Shown: positions 1-5,385 of the stretch, piece after piece | Numbering within the stretch: position 1 is the stretch's first letter | How the letters are laid out: the number at the start of each line of letters is the position of its first letter | NCBI GenBank assembly: GCA_038213195.1 | Contig: JBBQTN010000144.1 | Span: 1-13,463, forward strand | DNA: 13,463 nucleotides | From: JAODBQ01 sp038213195 | Lineage (GTDB): Bacteria > Actinomycetota > Acidimicrobiia > Acidimicrobiales > Ilumatobacteraceae | Direction: 5' to 3' | The notes under the pieces: model-generated | Told to the model about the DNA's origin: nothing | Database searches by the model: none | What the model saw: the letters and a program-made list of their open reading frames with translations, nothing else | Position numbers and translations under genes: made by a program

Positions 1-96
1 CAGTTGGAGACACCTACAGGGTGCGCACTTGTGCAGCGCCACGACGATCTCAACTGCCACGACGACCTCAAGGCCACGTACGTCCGCAGCACGTAG
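1..96 (+). CDS. possible C-terminal tail of an unidentified gene (5'-truncated by window edge)
   Basis: Reading frame 1 is open from the window edge to a TAG stop at 94-96 and would encode about 31 residues, ending in ATYVRST. The last 12 or so codons have the high G/C third-position bias of real genes in this window; the first part is weaker. It would be convergent to the carboxylesterase fragment that ends at 207. I do not recognise a family, and a chance open frame is quite possible in DNA of this GC content. Confidence 0.25.
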   Translation, partial: QLETPTGCALVQRHDDLNCHDDLKATYVRST

Positions 97-206
97 GTGG
101 CGAAACCTGCGCGTCTGCGGCATCAAGCCGGCGACCAGGGACGCACCGTTGTTGGGGCCACACGCCTGGAGACGCGTCGAGATCTGCCCTGCGGCGGTCG
201 CCAAGC
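97..206. other. intergenic stretch with no recognisable gene
   Basis: This stretch lies between a possible plus-strand stop at 96 and the minus-strand stop at 207. Frames on both strands are open here, but their translations are Arg/Pro/Ala-rich low-complexity products typical of non-coding frames in GC-rich DNA. I see no clear hairpin followed by a T-run. Confidence 0.4.
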
Positions 207-550
207 TCACAGACGTTCGCCTCGCCGGGGCGTCGACCAGATCTTGTCCCACAGCGCGCGACGGGCGGACGAGGGGTCACTGACGATTTCTCGAGTTGTG
301 TTGAGGCTCATCACGGACCTCGTTGTGGTGTCGTAGCGGGGCCAGTTCGGGAGGTTGTCGCCGTTGGGGTTCCCGGTGTTTGCGAACCTGATCCACGCGG
401 AATGGAGTGCGTTGGCGAGGGCAGTGGGCGCGTCGGCGGAGACGAGGTCGCGTGCGGTGTCGAGGGTGTCGAACACGAATGGCAGTTCCAGTGAGTGGCA
501 CGCGCCGAGCGCGCCGTTCAGAACGGGGGTCTTCCAATCGAACAAGTACA
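207..550 (-). pseudogene. C-terminal fragment of a type-B carboxylesterase (part 3 of a composite pseudogene)
   Basis: The minus strand from about 550 to the stop at 207 encodes roughly 113 residues typical of the C-terminal end of carboxylesterase/lipase family proteins. Visible blocks are YLFDWKTPVLNGALGACH, with the His-containing GACHSLELPFVF segment, then the WIRFANTGNPNG motif near the end of the alpha/beta-hydrolase fold. About three quarters of a normal 480-550 residue enzyme is absent, including the nucleophile Ser (GESAG) region. The piece is joined directly to an MDR fragment in a different frame, with no start codon or ribosome binding site of its own. The GACH His is probably the catalytic His, but no functional esterase can be made from this fragment alone. 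Confidence 0.8.
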
Positions 551-730
551 TCCAGCAACGTCGCTGCCGATCTGGTCCACGACGCCGATGAACTCGTGGC
601 CGACGGTGCCGTGCGGCAGGTCGGAGATGCCACGGTAGAACCACAGGTCCGACCCGCAGACGCAGGCGAGCACGACTCGCACGACGGCATCGGTCGGCTC
701 GACGACCGTCGGCTTCGGTCGGTCCTCGAC
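551..730 (-). pseudogene. N-terminal fragment of a zinc-type medium-chain alcohol dehydrogenase (part 2 of a composite pseudogene)
   Basis: About 60 residues of an MDR-family dehydrogenase N-terminus follow the SDR fragment in frame. The fragment contains the segment after the first beta strand (VEDRPKPTVVEPTDAVVRV), the catalytic-zinc Cys motif CGSDLWFYRG, and the GHEFIGVV motif carrying the second zinc-ligand region. Full MDR enzymes are about 340-390 residues, so the structural zinc loop, the Rossmann domain and the C-terminus are missing. The first few residues of a normal MDR are also missing, with the SDR sequence running straight into them. Downstream the frame reads ten more residues and stops at 518, while the carboxylesterase reading frame takes over one base out of phase. 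Confidence 0.8.
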
Positions 731-1415
731 CGCGATCTCCTCGGGGCGGCCCATCCGGCCGATCGGCTCCTGGTCGATCGCCGCGGCACGTCCGCTCGGG
801 GTGCCGCCGGTGAACCGCTCGATCATCTCGGTGTCGACCATCCCCGGGCAGATCGCGTTGATGCGGATGTTCGACGTCGCGTAATCGAGGGCGGCGCACC
901 GGGTGAGCCCGATCACACCGTGCTTCGATGCGCCGTACGCGGCCCCGCCCGCGAAGCCCCTGACCCCGGCACCCGACGATGCATCGACGATCGCGCCGCC
1001 GCCCCGTTGAAGCATGAACGGGATCTCGTGGCGCATGCTGACGAACACGCCGCGCAGGTTGACAGCGATGACCCGGTCCCAGACCTCCTCGGTGAGGTCC
1101 GCAGCGGGTGTGGGGCGTTGCTCGATGCCGGCGTTGTTGAACGCGATGTCCAGCCCGCCGAACGTGCCGACGGTCTCGCCGAGTGCCGCTCGCACGTTCG
1201 CTATCGGTGACGTCGCAGACGATCGCAGTCGCCTGTCCGCCTGTCGCATCGATCATGCGGACCGTTTCACGGTTGGCCTCATCGTCGATCCCGACGACGG
1301 CAACAGCAGCGCCTCCGCGAGCGAACCGGATGGCGGTGGCTCGGCCGATGCCGCTGCCGGCACCGGTGATGAAGGCGACCTTGCCACCGAACGTGTCATT
1401 GATGTGCGTTTCCAC
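731..1415 (-). pseudogene. short-chain dehydrogenase (SDR), frameshifted and C-terminally truncated (part 1 of a composite pseudogene)
   Basis: The gene starts at GTG 1415 with an AGGAG-type ribosome binding site about 6 bases upstream. The first frame gives the cofactor motif TGAGSGIG (residues 17-24) and reads to CDVTDSER. The sequence then continues one frame over (from about 1203) as VRAALGE, NNAG, the Ser region DASSGAG, the catalytic YGASK, and CPGMVDTEM. A single base lost near 1200-1206 explains the shift. The classical SDR residues survive across the two frames, but the protein ends at GRMGRPEEIA. About 60 C-terminal residues are replaced by an MDR fragment. The gene is divergent from the XRE regulator at 1537, a common arrangement for a regulator and its SDR target. 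A sequencing indel could explain the frameshift but not the fusion. Confidence 0.85.
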
Positions 1416-1536
1416 CTGTGCTCCTCGATTCGTCTCCGACCATCACAGCGGGTCCTGAGCAGTCGCGGGAGTCCACGCTGGAAGGGGTATTGGCAGAGAC
1501 CCTCAGGCCGAACGATCGAGTCATACGCTGACCGGC
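1416..1536. promoter_or_regulatory. divergent intergenic region between the SDR pseudogene and the XRE regulator
   Basis: This 121-base region must hold the promoters of both divergent genes. On the plus strand a TANNNT hexamer, TACGCT at 1524-1529, lies 7 bases before the ATG at 1537. That spacing is what is expected of a -10 element for a leaderless actinobacterial mRNA, and no good Shine-Dalgarno sequence precedes the ATG. On the minus strand the ribosome binding site AGGAG of the SDR is visible. The arms CCTGAG (1454-1459) and CTCAGG (1502-1507) form a widely spaced inverted repeat. Whether it is an operator is unknown. Confidence 0.4.
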
Positions 1537-2454
1537 ATGGACCGTCGACGCGAAGCCCACGACTTCCTGATCTCGCGCCGGGCGAGGCTGAAGCCCGAGC
1601 ACGTCGGCTTGCCGGCGGGGTCGCACCGCCGCGTGGATGGGCTTCGTCGGAGCGAGGTGGCCGCCCTGGCCCGGCTGAGTGTCGAGTGCTACACCAAGAT
1701 CGAACGTGGCGACCTTGGCGGTGTCTCCGATCAAGTCCTCGATGCCATCGCTCGTGCGCTGCGGCTTGACGACGCCGAACGAGTCCACCTCGCCCATCTC
1801 GCCCGACCGGTCGACGGCGCCGGATCGGTCAGCCGGCGCGCACGCAGGTCCGCGCCCGAACGCGTCAATCGCCCGAGCCTGCAGTGGGCCCTCGATGCCG
1901 TCACCGCCGGTCCGGCGTTCGTGCGCAACGGCCGGATGGACCTGCTTGCCGTCAACCAGATGGCCAGGGCGTTCTACGCCGGTGTGCAGCGACCCCAGCC
2001 GACCGGCGAACATCGCCCGGTTCAAGTTCCTCACACCGGCCGGCCGCGACTTCCACCCGACTGGGACACGACCGCCGGCATCTGCGTCGCGATCCTGCGC
2101 GCCGAAGCCGGACGTGACCCCCGAGATCGGGCATCGCACGACCTCGTCGGTGAGCTCTCAACACGCAGCCACGAGTTCAGCGCCCGCTGGGGTCAGCGCG
2201 ACGTGCGCCACCACGGCCTCGGCCGCAAACGCTTCAACCATCCCATCGTCGGCGAGATGACCCTCGCCTACGAGGGGCTCGAGATGATCGCCGAACCCGG
2301 ACTCGTGCTCACCATCTACAGCGCCCAACCTGGAACAGCATCCGCGGAACGGCTCCAGCTGCTCGGCTCCTGGGCAGCGACCAGCAACGACCTCCCGACA
2401 TCGTCGGCACCCGACCACGCGCCAACCACGATGACGCAGACTGACGTCACCTGA
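1537..2454 (+). CDS. XRE-family HTH regulator with MmyB-like ligand-binding domain (contains two compensating frameshifts)
   Basis: This is a cytoplasmic transcriptional repressor or activator type common in actinobacteria. Residues 1-90 form the helix-turn-helix unit typical of the family (LRRSEVAALARLSVECYTKIERG, then a VLDAIARALRLDDAER helix). Residues 115-285 form the MmyB-like domain, with NQMARAFYA, DWDTTAG, LRAEAGRDP, DLVGELSTRS and LTLTIYSA-type blocks. Residues about 149-174 (1981-2058) are nonsense in this frame. The frame one base downstream over the same DNA reads the expected family sequence RPANIARFKFL and AGRDFHP. A 2-base loss near 1981-1985 and a 1-base loss near 2056-2060 restore the frame. 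The protein is therefore full length but with about 26 scrambled residues in the ligand-binding domain. The ATG at 1537 matches the usual family N-terminus (MDRR). It probably regulates the flanking SDR genes, as such regulators often do; this is inferred from position. Confidence 0.85.
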   Translation: MDRRREAHDFLISRRARLKPEHVGLPAGSHRRVDGLRRSEVAALARLSVECYTKIERGDLGGVSDQVLDAIARALRLDDAERVHLAHLARPVDGAGSVSRRARRSAPERVNRPSLQWALDAVTAGPAFVRNGRMDLLAVNQMARAFYAGVQRPQPTGEHRPVQVPHTGRPRLPPDWDTTAGICVAILRAEAGRDPRDRASHDLVGELSTRSHEFSARWGQRDVRHHGLGRKRFNHPIVGEMTLAYEGLEMIAEPGLVLTIYSAQPGTASAERLQLLGSWAATSNDLPTSSAPDHAPTTMTQTDVT

Positions 2455-3221
2455 TGGCGCGAGTCGTCGTCACTGGGTCGACGACGGGCCTCGGCCTCGC
2501 CGCCGCACGAGCACTCATCGATGACGGACACGACGTCGTCCTCCACGCACGCACCAGCGAACGCGCGCGCGACCTGGATGACCTCGCCGCCAGGTCCGTC
2601 GGGGTCGTCGTCGGCGACCTGTCCAGCCAAGCCGACACGCGCTCGGTTGCGAGGCAGGTGAACGCACTGGGCGAGTTCGATGCCGTCATCCACAACGCCG
2701 GTGTCTACGCCGACCCGGAGCGATATCCGACACCTGACGGTGCCCCCCGTGTGTTCGCTGTGAACGTCGTTGCGCCGTACTTGCTGACAGCGTTGATCAG
2801 CCGGCCGTCACGGCTGATCTACCTCAGCAGCGGCATGCACACCGGCGGCAACCCCTCGCTCGACGACTACGACTGGACTCGCCGACGGTGGAACGGGATC
2901 CAGGCCTACTCGGACAGCAAGCTCTACGTCACCGCACTGTCCGCCGCCATCGCACGACTCTGGCCCAATGTGCGCAGCAACGCCGTCGATCCCGGCTGGG
3001 TACCGACCAGGATGGGCGGCCCCTCCGCCCCCGACGACCTGACACTGGGCCACCAAACCCAGGTCTGGCTCGCCAGCAGTGACGACCCGGCAGCGAACGC
3101 CAGCGGCAGGTACTGGCACCATCGCCGCACGCTGGCTCCTTCTCGCGCCGCCCACGACCTCGCCTTCCAAGATGAGCTCTTCGACGAACTCGCTCGCATC
3201 ACGGAACAGACGCTGGACTGA
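2454..3221 (+). CDS. SDR-family NAD(P)-dependent oxidoreductase
   Basis: This is a 255-residue cytoplasmic Rossmann-fold oxidoreductase of usual SDR length. The cofactor loop is TGSTTGLG (residues 7-14). NAG occurs at 81-83 (HNAG rather than NNAG). The catalytic Ser lies in LSSG (125-126), and the catalytic pair is Y152-SDS-K156, followed by DPGWVPT (179-185). The substrate is not predictable from motifs. His31-Ala-Arg33 after the second beta strand suggests a preference for NADP(H), which is an inference. The ATG at 2454 shares its A with the TGA of the upstream XRE gene (TGATG), so translation is probably coupled and the two genes form an operon. The gene is intact, unlike its neighbours to the left. 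It is convergent with the phospholipase gene ending at 3284. Confidence 0.93.
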   Translation: MARVVVTGSTTGLGLAAARALIDDGHDVVLHARTSERARDLDDLAARSVGVVVGDLSSQADTRSVARQVNALGEFDAVIHNAGVYADPERYPTPDGAPRVFAVNVVAPYLLTALISRPSRLIYLSSGMHTGGNPSLDDYDWTRRRWNGIQAYSDSKLYVTALSAAIARLWPNVRSNAVDPGWVPTRMGGPSAPDDLTLGHQTQVWLASSDDPAANASGRYWHHRRTLAPSRAAHDLAFQDELFDELARITEQTLD

Positions 3222-3240
3222 CGACGTCGCCGGTCGGAGA

Positions 3241-3265
3241 CGAGGGGAGCCAGGTCACCCCTTCG
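3241..3265. terminator. possible bidirectional stem-loop between convergent genes
   Basis: The 62-base gap between the SDR stop at 3221 and the phospholipase stop at 3284 contains CGAGGGG (3241-3247), which can pair with CCCTTCG (3259-3265) as a 7-bp stem including one G-T wobble. The loop is about 11 bases. There is no T-run on either side, so if it works as a terminator it is a weak or non-canonical one, as is common in actinobacteria. Confidence 0.25.
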
Positions 3266-3283
3266 ATCTCTCTCACCGTTCGA

Positions 3284-5134
3284 TCAACCCGACTTCTGCG
3301 AACCCGCTCCTTCGTTGCGCAGAGGCTCGCCCGCCGTTCTCAGCTCCGCCGCGACCCCGTTCCGCGCGAGGACGTCGAGCGTGTACCGATAGCTCCGTTC
3401 AGTGAGAGCGTCGACGGCGCGGAAGTCGAACCCCCCGTAGCCCTCCACCGGGGGCCTCAGCAGGAGCGTGACATCGTGGGCGCTGCGCTTCACCTCCAGG
3501 CTCTCGCTGCTCGCAACCTCCTTTGCGCGTAGCAGGACCGCGAGGAGGTTTGGCGCGTCGAAACGAGGTCCGAACGGTTTGAGGCGACGGACCAGGACCT
3601 TCCAGCCCGACAGACCGGGGTCGAACCGCTGAGTCACCCGGAAGTCCGAGCCAAGCCCGAGGTCGACGGCGATGATCCGTCCGCCGTCGATGAGTGGTGC
3701 CATGACGTCGACAGGCAAGTCGTTCACGAGCCCACCGTCGACGAGCAGCTCACCGTCGTCGGTACAAACAGGCGGCATCATCCCCGGGAGCGAGATGCTG
3801 GCCCTCAGCGCCTTCCACGCCGGCCCGCGCAGATGGACGTACGGGCGGGCGGTGGACAAGTTGGTGGAGATGCAGAAGAACGGCAGCCAGGAATCGACGA
3901 GGTCGCTCTCCCCGACGAACTCGGCGCGCTGGAGACGTTCGGTCAGTCTTCGCCCGGAGGTTGCCGCCATGATCGGCAGCGTTGGCCACGTGAGGCGCCC
4001 GGCAACGAACCGGTGGGCTTGTTCCATCCGGTTCGGATGATCCAATCCCCAGGCGACGAGCGCTCCGATCATCGCCCCGACGCTCGTCCCGCCGACGGAG
4101 TCGATCGGGACACCAGCTTCTTCGAGCGCCCGGATCACACCGAGATGGGCGAACCCGCGAGCACCGCCGCCTCCGAGAACGAGACCGACGGAGGCGCCTG
4201 TTAGCTGGCGGGCTACGCGATCGACGTCTCGCTCACTGCCCCGGCGCAATTGGTAGTGGCGGACCGGTGGGAGCCGGTCGAGCAGCGCTGCGGTGCCGTT
4301 GGCCAGCACGGCACTGGCGTGGTGGCGTACGAGGATGTCGCATCGCGGACCGTCAGGGAGCGAGGGGACCGTGATCGTCAACGGATCCTGGTCGGCGTCG
4401 ACGACGAGAAGGATCCGGTCGGCGCCGCGAAGGCAGCGATCGGTCCAGGCGGAGCGGGTCGGATCCGTTTGGTAGAGCACGAACCGGTGATCCCGCTCGA
4501 TCCGGTCCAGCCAGCCCAGCAGGTCTCCAGCTGAGTCGACTCCCACGTCCGCCGCACCACGTCCGAGACTGTTCTCGACGACTGCAGCGTCGACGCGGAT
4601 CGCTGTCCCGTGGGCGCTGAGCGCCGTGGTGAGGGCCTCCACCGTCTCGGACACGCCGGTCACCCCACCCGCGCCCACGACAGCGATCGTGTTGGGCGCC
4701 GCAAAGCCTGAGGGCGATATTTTCGTCGTGGCGCGCTGCACGAGAAGACGAACGAGCGCGAGTAGCGACTCGGGATGGACGACGAGGCGCTCGAACTGCT
4801 CGCGCCCGATGCTCAGCAGTTCGCTGTCGCGACCGGCGACGATCGAGAAGCGCCGTCCCCCCGGGCTGAGCAGGGCCATCTCCCCGAACAGCTGACCCGA
4901 ACCCAGTTCGCCGATCTGCGCCGACGGCGAGGGCGGGCCGGCGTACACGCGGAGCCGTCCCGAGATCACGACATAGGCGCGATCGCCCGGCTCGTTCTCG
5001 CGCAAAACGACGTCGCCCCCGCGCACGAACACCCGCTCGCACCCGTCTGCGATGTCGCTGACCACGTTCGCCGGCAGAACGTTGAACGGGATCGTCCGCG
5101 CGAGCAGTTCGGCCACGTCGAGTGATGCGGTCAC
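3284..5134 (-). CDS. cyclic-nucleotide-binding domain fused to a patatin/NTE-type phospholipase
   Basis: This protein has about 616 residues from GTG 5134. Residues 1-125 are a cNMP-binding domain with a phosphate-binding cassette beginning FGEMALLSPGGRR (83-95), in which Arg follows GG rather than Pro. Residues about 149-250 resemble a ParA/MinD-like P-loop fold with a degenerate loop (GAGGVTG, no GK[S/T]) and an ILLVVDAD strand. Residues about 317-500 are the patatin domain, with oxyanion hole GGGGARG (321-327), nucleophile elbow GTSVG (Ser351) and catalytic Asp in DGG (Asp466). The whole catalytic dyad is present. Known relatives act as (lyso)phospholipases; a comparable cNMP-patatin protein is mycobacterial Rv2565. 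A longer reading from TTG 5260 exists, but its 42 extra codons are Arg-rich with weaker codon bias. The GTG overlaps the stop of a tiny ORF (GTGA), so I prefer 5134. No signal peptide is visible. Membrane-lipid turnover gated by a cyclic nucleotide is the likely role. Confidence 0.92.
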   Translation of the reverse strand: MTASLDVAELLARTIPFNVLPANVVSDIADGCERVFVRGGDVVLRENEPGDRAYVVISGRLRVYAGPPSPSAQIGELGSGQLFGEMALLSPGGRRFSIVAGRDSELLSIGREQFERLVVHPESLLALVRLLVQRATTKISPSGFAAPNTIAVVGAGGVTGVSETVEALTTALSAHGTAIRVDAAVVENSLGRGAADVGVDSAGDLLGWLDRIERDHRFVLYQTDPTRSAWTDRCLRGADRILLVVDADQDPLTITVPSLPDGPRCDILVRHHASAVLANGTAALLDRLPPVRHYQLRRGSERDVDRVARQLTGASVGLVLGGGGARGFAHLGVIRALEEAGVPIDSVGGTSVGAMIGALVAWGLDHPNRMEQAHRFVAGRLTWPTLPIMAATSGRRLTERLQRAEFVGESDLVDSWLPFFCISTNLSTARPYVHLRGPAWKALRASISLPGMMPPVCTDDGELLVDGGLVNDLPVDVMAPLIDGGRIIAVDLGLGSDFRVTQRFDPGLSGWKVLVRRLKPFGPRFDAPNLLAVLLRAKEVASSESLEVKRSAHDVTLLLRPPVEGYGGFDFRAVDALTERSYRYTLDVLARNGVAAELRTAGEPLRNEGAGSQKSG

Positions 5135-5208
5135 GGCGCGTCGACCGCCGCGGTCCCGCCAAGGGCGAATAAGTCGGGCACGAGCGCGACCAACTCGTCG
5201 CGGTTCAT
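5131..5208 (-). CDS. tiny ORF (25 aa) coupled to the phospholipase gene
   Basis: ATG 5208 opens a 25-residue frame reading MNRDELVALVPDLFALGGT and ending in VDAP, with TGA at 5133-5131. Its TGA overlaps the preferred GTG start of the phospholipase (GTGA). Its own ATG overlaps the stop of another tiny ORF (ATGA). About 22 of 24 codons after the start end in G or C, much better than the overlapping frame of the longer phospholipase reading, which suggests this is the real coding frame here. It could be a separate leader or micro-protein, or the C-terminal end of a slightly longer small protein broken by a frameshift near 5205. No family is recognised. Confidence 0.4.
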   Translation of the reverse strand: MNRDELVALVPDLFALGGTAAVDAP

Positions 5209-5303
5209 CGCTCGCCCGCACTGTGCGAGCGGATGCGCCGGGGCCCTTCTTCTTGGCCAAGCGCGCCCGTTCGAGGTCGACGACGGGCCATGACGAAGAT
5301 CAC
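5205..5303 (-). CDS. tiny ORF (32 aa) with a strong ribosome binding site
   Basis: GTG 5303 is preceded by a perfect AGGAGG (5310-5315) with 6 bases of spacing, the best ribosome binding site between the dehydrogenase and the phospholipase. The frame reads a basic peptide starting VIFVMARRRPRTG and ends in TGA at 5207-5205, overlapping the next ATG by four bases. Codon bias is good for the first five codons but poor afterwards. The frame shifted by one base (VVDLERARLAKKKG) looks better. One interpretation is a small gene of about 55 residues with one or two indels in this sequence. The other is a short leader peptide. The function is unknown. Confidence 0.3.
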   Translation of the reverse strand: MIFVMARRRPRTGALGQEEGPRRIRSHSAGER

Positions 5304-5309
5304 GGGCTT

Positions 5310-5315
5310 CCTCCT
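5310..5315 (-). promoter_or_regulatory. strong ribosome binding site AGGAGG
   Basis: A perfect Shine-Dalgarno AGGAGG lies on the minus strand six bases before GTG 5303. It lies inside the 82-base gap after the dehydrogenase stop and decides where translation of the downstream small ORF and phospholipase block is likely to begin. Confidence 0.5.
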
Positions 5316-5385
5316 GACCCCAGCGCCGACGCGGTGTACGCCGAAGCTGCCGGGAGGAGTCCGTCGCAGCGACCTCAAGCTCCCC

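Noticed and set aside
1014..1769. Plus-strand frame of 251 codons crossing the SDR pseudogene and the XRE start
   Set aside because: It is antisense to SDR motifs and then out of frame with the XRE helix-turn-helix; there is no ribosome binding site and no family similarity.
1203..2060. Programmed ribosomal frameshifting in the SDR and XRE genes
   Set aside because: I saw no slippery heptamer, strong stem-loop or internal Shine-Dalgarno at the shift points, and two mutually compensating shifts in one gene fit indels better.
5135..5260. N-terminal extension of the phospholipase from TTG 5260
   Set aside because: The 42 extra codons are Arg-rich with only about 60% G/C at third positions, have a TTG start without a ribosome binding site, and overlap a better-biased small frame ending in GTGA at the GTG 5134 start.
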